From: Nocardioides sp. Soil797
Lineage (GTDB): Bacteria > Actinomycetota > Actinomycetes > Propionibacteriales > Nocardioidaceae
Direction of reading: 5' to 3'
DNA length: 64,000 nt
Assembly: GCA_001429555.1 (NCBI GenBank)
Contig: LMSR01000015.1
Location: forward strand, 458,410-522,409
Shown here: positions 56,162 through 63,914 of the stretch, one piece after another
Position numbering within the stretch: the stretch's first letter is position 1
Layout: each line of letters starts with the position of its first letter
Notes under the pieces: generated by a model
What the model was told of the DNA's origin: nothing
The model's database searches: none
The model's input: the letters and a program-made list of their open reading frames with translations, nothing else
Program-made: the position numbers and the translations under genes

Positions 56162-57223
56162 GTGAGCGACCCAGCCGCCTTCAGGGCCAGCCTTCAGTCC
56201 GTGATCGACGAGTTCCTCGACGCACAGGCGGCCCGACTGGAGCCCCTGGGCGAGGATGCCGCCCGCTTGATCGCCGAGGCACGGCTGGCGGTCGGCGGCG
56301 GCAAACGCTTCCGGGCCGCGTTCTGCTACTGGGGTTTCCACGCGGTGAGCACACCCACGCCCGAGGAGGAGCAGGCCCTGTTGCGCGCCTGCGCCAGCCT
56401 CGAGCTCCTGCACGCCAGCGCGCTGGTGCACGACGACTTCATGGATGCCTCCGACACCCGCCGGGGCCGCCCGGCCACGCATCGTGCCTTCGAGGCCGAC
56501 CACCGCTCACGTGGCTGGACCGGTGACCCGGAGCAGTACGGCGCGGCCGCCGCGATCCTGCTCGGCGACCTGCTGCTCACCTGGGCCGACGAGCTGCTCC
56601 GCCGTTGCGGCCTTCCCCTCGACCGAGTGTCCTCGGCGATGGACGTCTTCGACATCTGCCGTTCCGAGGTCGTCGCCGGGCAGTTCCTCGACGTGTCGGT
56701 GCAGGCCCGGGGACGGGCCGACGTCGACACCGCGATGACGGTGTTGCGCTTCAAGTCGGCGAAGTACTCCATCGAGCGGCCACTGCACGTGGGCGCCGCC
56801 CTGGCCGGCGCCGGACCCGAGGTGCTCGCCACCCTCACCGACTTCGGCCTTCCCCTCGGCGAGGCCTTCCAGCTGCGCGACGACCAGCTCGGCGTCTTCG
56901 GCGATCCCCAGGTCACCGGGAAGCCCGCCGGTGACGACCTGGTCGAGGGCAAGCGCACCGTCCTGGTCGCGATGACCCTCGAGGGGGTCCCGGCCGAGCG
57001 TGGGGCCGTCCTCGATCGTGCGCTCGGCACCCCGCTCGACGTCGCGCAGGTCGAGGATCTACGAGCCCTGATCGTCGAGTCCGGTGCCGACCAGCGGGTC
57101 GAGGCGATGATCACCGAGCTCGCCCAGCGCTCCCTCGACGCCCTGGCCGCAGCCGACCTGCTGCCCGAGGCCAAGACGGCGCTGACGGAGCTTGCCTCGG
57201 CGGCCACGCAGCGCTCGCTCTGA
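56162..57223 (+). CDS. idsA: Polyprenyl (geranylgeranyl-type) diphosphate synthase
   Basis: The enzyme condenses isopentenyl diphosphate onto allylic diphosphates. The 353-residue protein has GGKRFRAAFCYWGF, the first aspartate motif LVHDDFMDASDTRRGRP, the FKSAKYSIERPLHVGAALAG region, and the second motif FQLRDDQLGVFGD, in which the last Asp is Gly as in many actinobacterial enzymes. Chain length is inferred as C15-C20 from the small residues before the first motif. It corresponds in place to idsA2 (Rv2173). Confidence 0.92.
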   Translation: MSDPAAFRASLQSVIDEFLDAQAARLEPLGEDAARLIAEARLAVGGGKRFRAAFCYWGFHAVSTPTPEEEQALLRACASLELLHASALVHDDFMDASDTRRGRPATHRAFEADHRSRGWTGDPEQYGAAAAILLGDLLLTWADELLRRCGLPLDRVSSAMDVFDICRSEVVAGQFLDVSVQARGRADVDTAMTVLRFKSAKYSIERPLHVGAALAGAGPEVLATLTDFGLPLGEAFQLRDDQLGVFGDPQVTGKPAGDDLVEGKRTVLVAMTLEGVPAERGAVLDRALGTPLDVAQVEDLRALIVESGADQRVEAMITELAQRSLDALAAADLLPEAKTALTELASAATQRSL

Positions 57224-57254
57224 CCTTCCTAATCGCGAATCCGGCGGGCACAGT

Positions 57255-57343
57255 GGTCCGTCCGACATGCAGTTGCGACAACTTCGTGTCGCACTGAGCG
57301 GGAGCCGACTCGGCGTACGTGCCAACTGCATGTCGGTCGGACC
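57255..57343. repeat. Large cloverleaf-like palindrome after the polyprenyl synthase gene
   Basis: Arms of 21 bases (57255-57275 and 57323-57343) are complementary at 20 positions and contain CCGACATGCAGTTG. Inside are a CGACA/TGTCG hairpin (57276-57291) and a GCCGA/TCGGC hairpin. It lies between the convergent ends of the synthase and barstar genes. It is a plausible bidirectional terminator or a member of another dispersed repeat family; only one copy is in the window. Confidence 0.8.
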
Positions 57344-57370
57344 GAGCGCCGCGATCGATCCGCGATGCAG

Positions 57371-57790
57371 TCAGTCGAGGGAGTCGACCGACTCCGGGAG
57401 CTCGGGACCTTCGCCACGCAGGAGGACGACGAAGCGTCCGGCTCCCCGGGTCGGTTCCGTGAGCACGTCCAGCATGATCGAGAAGGCCCGCTCGTCCGCG
57501 CGGGCGAAGGTTCCCCACCCGTCCCAGAGCAACAACGTGTCGTCGCTGACGGCGTACAGGCAGTCGTGCAGGGCGTCGAAGTTGGCGCCGTACCACTCCG
57601 GGAACGCCAGTGCGTCGCCGAAGGCGCTGAGCACCTCGGGCTTGGTGGTCGCCTTCCAGCCGTCGACGTGGGCGAATCTCCAACCGGCGTGCTCGACCGT
57701 GTGGGCCACGTCGGTGACGTCGAAGTTGCCGTGCCACCGATGCAGCGTGCCGGTGGTGTGCCCGGCCAGGACTGCCGCGAGTCCGCTCAT
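57371..57790 (-). CDS. Barstar-family RNase inhibitor
   Basis: The 139-residue protein has the barstar fold: VTDVAHTVEHAGWRFAHVDGWKATTKPEVLSAFGDAL (in parts), then FPEWYGANFDALHDCLYAV, the most conserved stretch, and LLLWDGWGTF. It should bind and block the RNase encoded just upstream. The ATG overlaps the RNase stop as ATGA, so inhibitor and toxin are translationally coupled. Confidence 0.92.
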   Translation of the reverse strand: MSGLAAVLAGHTTGTLHRWHGNFDVTDVAHTVEHAGWRFAHVDGWKATTKPEVLSAFGDALAFPEWYGANFDALHDCLYAVSDDTLLLWDGWGTFARADERAFSIMLDVLTEPTRGAGRFVVLLRGEGPELPESVDSLD

Positions 57791-58308
57791 CGACGAATCC
57801 TCTCGAAGGACGAATAGTGGTCTGCGGTCCAGAAGAACTCGTCGTCGTCCCCGGTGACGATGCGGCGGGCACCGCGATCGTCCTCGCCGGGGGTCGACAC
57901 CGTGTACTCGTGGTAGTAGCCGCCCTGTCGGTCCGGCAGGATCCCCTCCCGGTTCTCGAAGGTCACCCCGTCTCGGTCATAGGGATACGGCCCGCCGCCG
58001 TCGATCAGGTCCAAGGTGTCGCGGGCCTCGGCAGGCAACGCATCCTCCTCGATCCAGGCCAGCCCGGACTCCGGGTCCACGGCGTCGCCGTCGGAGGGCG
58101 GAAGGGTGCTCGAGTCGGCGTCGTTCGAGGACGGGGCCGACGACTGCGATGACGGACTCGGGGCCGCCGAACGCGTCTCCTGCGGTCGGGAGCCGTCCGT
58201 CTGGTCGTCGTCGCCGTTGGTCCCCTGCTGGGACCACCAGACGATCGCGGCGACCAGCACCGTGGCGACCAGCGTCAGGATCTTGCGTTGCTTGGCGGAG
58301 ATGCGCAC
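57787..58308 (-). CDS. Secreted or membrane-anchored barnase-type ribonuclease
   Basis: The 173-residue protein starts with one hydrophobic segment (ILTLVATVLVAAIVWW, residues 10-25). A Ser/Pro/Asp-rich linker to about residue 75 and a microbial N1/T1-type RNase domain follow. That domain has LPAEARDTLDLIDGGGPYPYDRDG, the catalytic glutamate in YYHEYTVSTPG, arginines in RGARRIV, and histidine in TADHYSSFERI. All key residues are present, so activity is expected. It starts at a GTG 12 bases after the Rv2175c-like gene and precedes barstar. Confidence 0.9.
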   Translation of the reverse strand: MRISAKQRKILTLVATVLVAAIVWWSQQGTNGDDDQTDGSRPQETRSAAPSPSSQSSAPSSNDADSSTLPPSDGDAVDPESGLAWIEEDALPAEARDTLDLIDGGGPYPYDRDGVTFENREGILPDRQGGYYHEYTVSTPGEDDRGARRIVTGDDDEFFWTADHYSSFERIRR

Positions 58309-58320
58309 GGGCGCCGTACC

Positions 58321-58686
58321 TCAGAAGGCTTCGACCTGGGCGCGACGCTTGACCTCGGCGCCGCGGTTCTCGCGCAGTGCGTCGATCGGACGACCCGGGA
58401 GGTCGGCCTCGGTGTAGATCCACGCGATGCACTCGCGGTCGTCCCAGCCGCCGTCGTGGAAGACGGTGAGCAGACCGGGCAGGCCCTTGACGATCTCACC
58501 CTCGTGCACGAAGCCGGCGGGGACCTTCTGGCCGGCGCCCTCGACGGGTACGGCGGCAGCGAGGTGGTGTTCGCGGATCATGGTGCGGACCTGGTTGACG
58601 CTGACACCGAGAGCCTCGGCGGTCTGCGCCCAGTCGAGCCACTCGTCGACGAGGGCGGCCAGATCGGGTTCGACGGAGTTGTTCAT
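58321..58686 (-). CDS. Rv2175c-family DNA-binding protein
   Basis: The 121-residue protein has an N-terminal winged-helix-like domain (WLDWAQTAEALGVSVNQVRTMIREHHLAA) and a C-terminal region with GLLTVFHDGGWDDRECIAWIYTEADLPGRPIDAL typical of Rv2175c. In M. tuberculosis Rv2175c is phosphorylated by PknL, which lowers its DNA binding; the acceptor Thr near the N-terminus is not obvious here (NNSVEP). A Ser/Thr kinase gene follows at 59820 on the other strand. It appears to head an operon with the RNase and barstar genes. Confidence 0.88.
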   Translation of the reverse strand: MNNSVEPDLAALVDEWLDWAQTAEALGVSVNQVRTMIREHHLAAAVPVEGAGQKVPAGFVHEGEIVKGLPGLLTVFHDGGWDDRECIAWIYTEADLPGRPIDALRENRGAEVKRRAQVEAF

Positions 58687-58761
58687 GGAGGCAACTCTTC
58701 CACCACCATCACCGTCGTGGAAATCACTCCGCCCAAATCGACACTCCAGTCACATGCGTCA

Positions 58762-58791
58762 CTTGAGCAACTTGGAGAGCAGCGGTTACCG
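58762..58791 (+). promoter_or_regulatory. Promoter of the LysM/transglycosylase gene
   Basis: TTGAGC (58762-58767), 18 bases, then TACCGT (58786-58791). Transcription would start near 58798, giving a leader of about 73 bases. Confidence 0.5.
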
Positions 58792-58797
58792 TCGTGG

Positions 58798-58870
58798 GGT
58801 TGCCCGGCCGCCACCCACGGGAACCTCGGAGTCCCGGGCGCCGTAATCCTGACGAAGGGAAACCCCCGTC
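58798..58870 (+). promoter_or_regulatory. Candidate structured leader of the LysM/transglycosylase gene
   Basis: The leader can pair GCCCGG (about 58801-58806) with CCGGGC, with a CGGGA/TCCCG hairpin as an alternative, and GGGGTT at its start with AACCCC before the ribosome site. GGGAACC, GTAATC and GAAGGGAAACC echo parts of the c-di-AMP (ydaO) riboswitch, which controls wall hydrolase genes in actinobacteria, but the 3' half of that motif is missing. Structure is suggested, identity is not. Confidence 0.3.
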
Positions 58871-59674
58871 ATGACCTTCCCCAACCTGTTCTCCGCACGC
58901 CGTCTTCGACGAGGCACCAGCCGCATCACCGCCGCCGTGGTCAGCACGAGCGTCCTGACCGCCGGCTTGGTCGCCACGGGCTCCGCCGCACAGGCCGACG
59001 ACGACGTGCCGCCCGGCCGCAAGATCATCCATCACACGGTTCGCCCCGGCGAGACCGCGACCGAGCTGGCGGTGAGGTTCCACGCGTGGACCACCGAGCT
59101 GATCAGCCTCAACCACCTCGGCTCGAGTGCCGCACTCACCGTGGGCGACCGGATCCGGATCCCGGTGGTCCGCTCGGCGGTGAGCAAGAAGCCATCGGCG
59201 AAGAAATCCGATCACCGGTCCGGCCACAAGGGGCCAGTGCGCGACACCACCCGTCAACAAGCTGACCCGAGCCGTGAACGGGTCCGCCGCATCATCGTCA
59301 GCACCGCCCGCCGCCACGGGGTCAACCCGCACCTCGCCCTGGCCGTCTCCTGGCAGGAGTCCGGTTGGCAGATGCACCACGTCTCGAGTGCCAACGCCAT
59401 CGGCGCCATGCAGGTCCTGCCCGCGACCGGCACGTGGATGTCGTTGTACGCCGACCGCTCGCTGAAGTTGCGCAACGTGCACGACAACGTGCTCGCCGGC
59501 GTACTCCTGCTCGACCTGCTCGGCGACCAGACGAGCGCGCGCCGGCACCAGGTCGGCGCCTACTACCAGGGGCTGGGTGCGGTGCGAGAGCACGGACTCT
59601 TCGACGAGACCCATGCCTACGTTCGCAACGTGATGGCCATCAAGCGTCGGCTCGACTCCGGCGGCCGCCCCTGA
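58871..59674 (+). CDS. Secreted LysM and lytic transglycosylase (SLT) protein
   Basis: The 267-residue protein has a Tat- or Sec-type signal peptide (RRLRRGTSR, a hydrophobic core, then SAAQAD near residue 43). A LysM domain follows (HHTVRPGETATELAVRFHAW…VGDRIRIPV, about 54-100), then a basic linker and an SLT-like domain with the catalytic glutamate in SWQESGWQ and the SANAIGAMQVLPATGTWM motif. It should bind and cleave peptidoglycan outside the cell. AAGGGA lies 10 bases before the ATG. Confidence 0.92.
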   Translation: MTFPNLFSARRLRRGTSRITAAVVSTSVLTAGLVATGSAAQADDDVPPGRKIIHHTVRPGETATELAVRFHAWTTELISLNHLGSSAALTVGDRIRIPVVRSAVSKKPSAKKSDHRSGHKGPVRDTTRQQADPSRERVRRIIVSTARRHGVNPHLALAVSWQESGWQMHHVSSANAIGAMQVLPATGTWMSLYADRSLKLRNVHDNVLAGVLLLDLLGDQTSARRHQVGAYYQGLGAVREHGLFDETHAYVRNVMAIKRRLDSGGRP

Positions 59675-59765
59675 GGGACCCCGGAACAGGCCCTACCCGG
59701 GACGGAATGGTTGGGGCGCGGCGCGCCGGTGACCACCGTGGGCCGGGGAAACCTGCCGGGTTCCG

Positions 59766-59771
59766 TAGGAT
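59766..59771 (+). promoter_or_regulatory. -10 box for the PASTA kinase gene
   Basis: TAGGAT lies about 50 bases before the GTG, leaving a short leader with GGAGG. A clear -35 is not seen. Confidence 0.4.
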
Positions 59772-59819
59772 TGAGCCCGGCGGATCCTTCCCCATCCAGC
59801 CGTGCACGGAGGTCGACAA

Positions 59820-61919
59820 GTGGAGCCAGGCAACGAACGGGATCTCAGCGACCCGTTGATCGGTCGCCTCCTCGACAACCGTTACCGCGTCGGCCGGCGC
59901 ATCGCCAGCGGCGGAATGGCCTCGGTCTACGAGGCCCACGACGACCGGCTCGATCGCACCATAGCGCTCAAGGTGATGCACCCGGGCATGGGTGACGACG
60001 AGGAGTTCGCGGGCCGTTTCGTTCGCGAGGCCCGCCATGCCGCCAGGCTCTCGCACCCCAACGTCGTCGGTGTCCACGACCAGGGCCGCGACCACGGCAC
60101 GATCTACCTGGCCATGGAGTACGTCCCCGGACACACCCTGCGTGACGTGATCCGCAAGGAGGCGCCGATGCCTCCGCGCAAGGCACTGGCGTTGATCGAG
60201 CCGGTGCTCTCCGCGCTGGCCGCGGCCCACCAGGCCAAGCTGATCCACCGCGACATCAAGCCCGAGAACGTGCTGATCTCCGCCGAGGACGACTCGGGGT
60301 CGAGCCGGGTCAAGGTCGCCGACTTCGGGCTGGCCAGGGCGATCAGCGCCGACACCCAGCACACAGCCACCGGTGGCGTCCTCATCGGCACCGTCTCCTA
60401 CCTGGCCCCCGAGCTGGTGGTCGACGGTCGTGCCGATGCCCGCGCCGACGTCTACGCGGCGGGCGTCGTGCTCTACGAACTGCTCACCGGCCGCAAGCCA
60501 CACGAGGGCGAGTCGCCGATCCAGATCGCCTACAAGCACGTCCACGAGGACGTTCCCCCTCCCTCCGCGGCCGCTCCCGGCATCCCGGCGTACGTCGACG
60601 CGCTGGTCGCCCGTGCCACCGCGCGCGACCGTGGCCATCGTCCGGCCGACGCGCGAGTGTTCCTGCACCAGGTGCACCGCGTCGCCCAGGCCCTGGCCGA
60701 GGGAGTCGTCGACGACCCGGAGCTGGTCGCCGACCTCGCGCCGCCGGCGGCCCGGGAGCTGGAGGAGGAGCAGTTCCGTGAGGACACCGCCCAGGACCCG
60801 TTCGACCAGGACGAGACCGCCGGCTGGAGCGATCCCGACGACCACTCGGCAGCCGGCGCGGCTGCCGCAGCTGCAACTGGTTCCACGTCCGGGGCGGGCG
60901 CGCGACCGAGCGAGCAGTTCCCGCTGACCAGCCACATCGACCGCGAAGCGGCGATGGCGGGGCCGATCGCCCGACCGATCGACGACGGCTCGGGTGGCGA
61001 CCCGGAGTGGGCACACCCCGTTTCCGCACCGAAGAAGCGGCGTCGGGGGCTCCTGCTCCTGGTGCTGGCCCTGGTGGCCGCACTCGCTGTCGGCGGTGGC
61101 GCCTACTGGTTCGGTGTGGCCCGCTACACGACCACACCCAGCGTGATCGAGCTCGACGCCGCTGCCGCCCAGAAGAAGATCGAGAAGGCCGGCCTCGAGT
61201 ATGCCGAGGCCGACCCGCAGTACTCCGAGGACATCGCCAAGGGACTGGTCATCAGCACCGACCCGGGACCGGGTGACCGGGTCCTCGACGACGGCAAGGT
61301 GACCGTCACCGTCTCCCTCGGCAAGGAACGCTACGACGTACCGAAGCTGAAGGGGCAGACCGAGGACGAGGCCCAGCAGGCGATCCTGGATGCCCATCTC
61401 GACTTCGGTCGTTCGATCCCCCGCTACCACCCGACCATTCCCGCCGGGCAGGTGATCGCGAGCAACCCCAAGGCCGGAACCTCCCAGCGCCCCGGTGCGA
61501 GCGTCGATGTGATCCTCAGCAAGGGCCCGCGTCCGATCAAGGTCAAGGACTGGACCGGCAAGGACGCCGACCGGGCACAGGAGTGGTTCGACAAGCGCAA
61601 CCTCGAGGTCGACGTCTCCGAGGAGTTCGACGACGACATTCCCGAGGGCGAGGTGATCTCGCAGAGCCCGAGCACCGGCGAGCTGTTCAAGGGAGACACC
61701 GTCGACCTCGTGGTCTCCAAGGGACCCGAGCTCGTCGAGGTGCCCCGGGTGGTCGGGATGGGTGAGGACGCCGCTCGGGACACCCTGGAGGACGCCGGTT
61801 TCAAGGTCGACGTCGAGCACCACCAGAACTACATCGGTCTCGGCTACGTGCTGACCTCCGACCCGGGCCTGGGCACCATGGCCCCCAGGGGGAGCACGGT
61901 CACGATCACCATCGTCTGA
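59820..61919 (+). CDS. PASTA-domain Ser/Thr protein kinase
   Basis: The 699-residue protein has an N-terminal kinase domain (about 21-285). Visible motifs are IASGGMASVYEAHD, the lysine in TIALKVMHPG, HRDIKPENVL, and KVADFGLARA with GTVSYLAPEL. A long acidic and Gly/Ala-rich juxtamembrane region, a single membrane helix (about 410-435) and four PASTA repeats (about 438-699) follow. PASTA repeats bind muropeptides or lipid II and tune the kinase. The GTG at 59820 has GGAGG 7 bases upstream; an in-frame GTG at 59802 lacks one. Its neighbour Rv2175c matches the pknL locus, but PknL of M. tuberculosis lacks PASTA repeats. Confidence 0.96.
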   Translation: MEPGNERDLSDPLIGRLLDNRYRVGRRIASGGMASVYEAHDDRLDRTIALKVMHPGMGDDEEFAGRFVREARHAARLSHPNVVGVHDQGRDHGTIYLAMEYVPGHTLRDVIRKEAPMPPRKALALIEPVLSALAAAHQAKLIHRDIKPENVLISAEDDSGSSRVKVADFGLARAISADTQHTATGGVLIGTVSYLAPELVVDGRADARADVYAAGVVLYELLTGRKPHEGESPIQIAYKHVHEDVPPPSAAAPGIPAYVDALVARATARDRGHRPADARVFLHQVHRVAQALAEGVVDDPELVADLAPPAARELEEEQFREDTAQDPFDQDETAGWSDPDDHSAAGAAAAAATGSTSGAGARPSEQFPLTSHIDREAAMAGPIARPIDDGSGGDPEWAHPVSAPKKRRRGLLLLVLALVAALAVGGGAYWFGVARYTTTPSVIELDAAAAQKKIEKAGLEYAEADPQYSEDIAKGLVISTDPGPGDRVLDDGKVTVTVSLGKERYDVPKLKGQTEDEAQQAILDAHLDFGRSIPRYHPTIPAGQVIASNPKAGTSQRPGASVDVILSKGPRPIKVKDWTGKDADRAQEWFDKRNLEVDVSEEFDDDIPEGEVISQSPSTGELFKGDTVDLVVSKGPELVEVPRVVGMGEDAARDTLEDAGFKVDVEHHQNYIGLGYVLTSDPGLGTMAPRGSTVTITIV

Positions 61920-61926
61920 CCCGAAC

Positions 61927-61968
61927 GGCGGTTGAGGAACGAGCGCCAGCGAGCGACGCGAAACCACC
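61927..61968. repeat. Family-B palindromic repeat, copy 3
   Basis: GGCGGTTGAGGAACGAGCGCC and CAGCGAGCGACGCGAAACCACC match the ends and centre of copies 1 and 2 with several changes. It begins 7 bases past the kinase stop, in the gap before endonuclease IV. Confidence 0.7.
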
Positions 61969-62029
61969 CGACCCACGCAAGGCGGTCCCGACGGACCGGC
62001 CTCACCAACCACCACGGCCGACCGACGGA

Positions 62030-62035
62030 TAGCCT
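62030..62035 (+). promoter_or_regulatory. Leaderless-type -10 box for nfo
   Basis: TAGCCT lies 6 bases before the ATG at 62042. A GGTCC/GGACC hairpin sits just upstream near 61984-61997. Confidence 0.5.
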
Positions 62036-62041
62036 CTCGGC

Positions 62042-62929
62042 ATGGTCGACGCAGCGCTTCGCAACCCCATCGGTTCCCACGTCGCCGTCGGCAAGGGGCT
62101 CGCCTCCGGCGCGCTCACGTCGGCCCGCGAGATCGGCTACGAGACGTTGCAGGTCTTCGTCGGCAACCCCCGCGGCTGGGCGCCCAGCAAGGGCAGTCCC
62201 ACCGAGGACAGGGCCTTCCGTGAGGCGCGCGAGGACGGCACCCGCGCGTTCATCCACGCGCCGTACCTCGTGAACCTCGGCTCCCCCACCCCGGCAACCT
62301 ACGAGAAGTCCGTGGCCACCGTGGCCCACAACCTCAAGCGCGCCGTCGAGATCGGCGCCGAGGGGGTCGTGGTGCACACCGGCTCGTTCGTCGACCCGAG
62401 CGACTCCGAGGAGAAGTACGCCGCCGCGATGCGGCAGGTGCGCGACGGGTTACTGCCGTTGCTGGAGACCGTCGAGGTCGACGACGCGCCGTGGCTCCTG
62501 CTGGAGCCGACTGCCGGTCAGGGCCGCTCGTTGTGTGCCGGTGTCGAGGACCTGCAGCCCTATCTCGATGCACTCGACTTCCACCCCAAGGCGGGAATCT
62601 GTCTCGACACCTGCCATGTCTTCGCCGCCGGCGCGCCCCTCGACGAGGCGGGCGGCACCACAACGACCGTCGACCGGATCGTCGAGATCGGCGGGCCCGG
62701 ACGATTGCGGTTGATCCACGCCAACGACTCGATGGACGTGCGCGGCGCGTTCAAGGACCGCCACCAGAACATCGGCGCCGGACACATCGGCGAGGGCGCG
62801 TTCCGTGACCTCTTCGCCCACCCCGCCACCGATGGCGTCCCGTTCGTCCTCGAGACACCCGGTTCTCGCGAAGCCGGCTGCCCCGACCTCGACCTGCTCA
62901 AGAAGCTGCGCGAGCAGGCCCTCGAGTGA
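62042..62929 (+). CDS. nfo: Deoxyribonuclease IV (endonuclease IV)
   Basis: This zinc AP endonuclease acts in base excision repair. The 295-residue TIM barrel shows GSHVAVGKG, FIHAPYLVNL, VVVHTGSFVD, the LLEPTAGQG glutamate, CLDTCHVFAAG, IHANDSMD, DRHQNIGAGHIGEGAF and a final LETPGS. All metal ligands appear present. The EamA gene starts inside its stop as GTGA. Confidence 0.96.
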   Translation: MVDAALRNPIGSHVAVGKGLASGALTSAREIGYETLQVFVGNPRGWAPSKGSPTEDRAFREAREDGTRAFIHAPYLVNLGSPTPATYEKSVATVAHNLKRAVEIGAEGVVVHTGSFVDPSDSEEKYAAAMRQVRDGLLPLLETVEVDDAPWLLLEPTAGQGRSLCAGVEDLQPYLDALDFHPKAGICLDTCHVFAAGAPLDEAGGTTTTVDRIVEIGGPGRLRLIHANDSMDVRGAFKDRHQNIGAGHIGEGAFRDLFAHPATDGVPFVLETPGSREAGCPDLDLLKKLREQALE

Positions 62930-63822
62930 AGGAGGGCACCACCACCCGCCTGGCCACACTCGCACTGCTCGGGATGGCGGCGATGTGGGGTTCGACGTTC
63001 TTCCTGATCAAGGACCTCTCCGACCGGATCAGCGCCCTCGACTTCCTGGCGGTCCGCTTCCCCATCGCGACCGTGGCCCTGGTCGTGCTGTTCCCGCGGG
63101 CTCTGGGCCGCCTCTCCGGCCGCTCGTTGCGCAAGGCCACCGTCCTGGGTGTCCTGTATGCCGGCGCCCAGGTCGCCCAGACCGTCGGGCTGGCGCACAC
63201 CCCCGCGTCAGTCTCGGGCTTCATCACGGGCTTGTACGTCGTTTGCACGCCGCTGCTGGCCGCGCTCCTGCTGCACTCGAGGATCGGCCGGTTGACGTGG
63301 TTGGCGGTCACCATGGCCATCGCGGGCATCACCGTGCTCACCCTGCAGCCCAGTGGACTGGCCTTCGGCTACGGCGAGGCCATCACCCTGGTCAGTGCGG
63401 TCATCTATGCCCTGCACATCGTCGGTCTCGGTGCCTGGTCGCGCAAGGAGGAGGCGATGGGGATGGCGATCGTGCAACTGGCGGTGATCTCGGTGGTCTG
63501 CTTCATCGGTGCCGTGCCCAACGGCATCACCGTCCCCGACAACGAACGGGACTGGCTCAGCATCGTCTACATGGCCGTCGGTGCGGGTGCCCTCGCCATG
63601 GCCGGCCAGACCTGGGCCCAGGCCCACCTGACCGCGACACGCAGCGCGATCATCATGAGCATGGAGCCCGTGTTCGCGGCCTTCTTCGCGGTGTTGGCCG
63701 GTGGCGAGCACCTGACCCCACGACTGCTCACCGGTGGCCTGCTGGTCTTCGGCGCCATGCTGGTCGTGGAACTGATGCCGCGTCGCAAGATCGAGGGCGA
63801 GGTCACGCACATCGCCGTGTGA
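62926..63822 (+). CDS. EamA/DMT-family transporter
   Basis: The 298-residue protein has ten predicted membrane helices in two EamA repeats. Typical marks are MWGSTFFLIKDL at the start, AVRFPIA, GFITGLYVVCTPLLAALLL, and TATRSAIIMSMEPVFAAFFAVLAGGEHL. It is likely a metabolite exporter; the substrate is unknown. It starts at a GTG overlapping nfo by 4 bases, and has no terminator hairpin of note before the insertion sequence on its right. Confidence 0.9.
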   Translation: MKEGTTTRLATLALLGMAAMWGSTFFLIKDLSDRISALDFLAVRFPIATVALVVLFPRALGRLSGRSLRKATVLGVLYAGAQVAQTVGLAHTPASVSGFITGLYVVCTPLLAALLLHSRIGRLTWLAVTMAIAGITVLTLQPSGLAFGYGEAITLVSAVIYALHIVGLGAWSRKEEAMGMAIVQLAVISVVCFIGAVPNGITVPDNERDWLSIVYMAVGAGALAMAGQTWAQAHLTATRSAIIMSMEPVFAAFFAVLAGGEHLTPRLLTGGLLVFGAMLVVELMPRRKIEGEVTHIAV

Positions 63823-63914
63823 GCCGCCCCCAGTCTGAGCTCGCCACCCAGCGCCGTTACCGAACAGTCCGCAGGTTCTGCCGCGGCAAAGTCAAGCGGT
63901 CGAAGCAATTTTGG

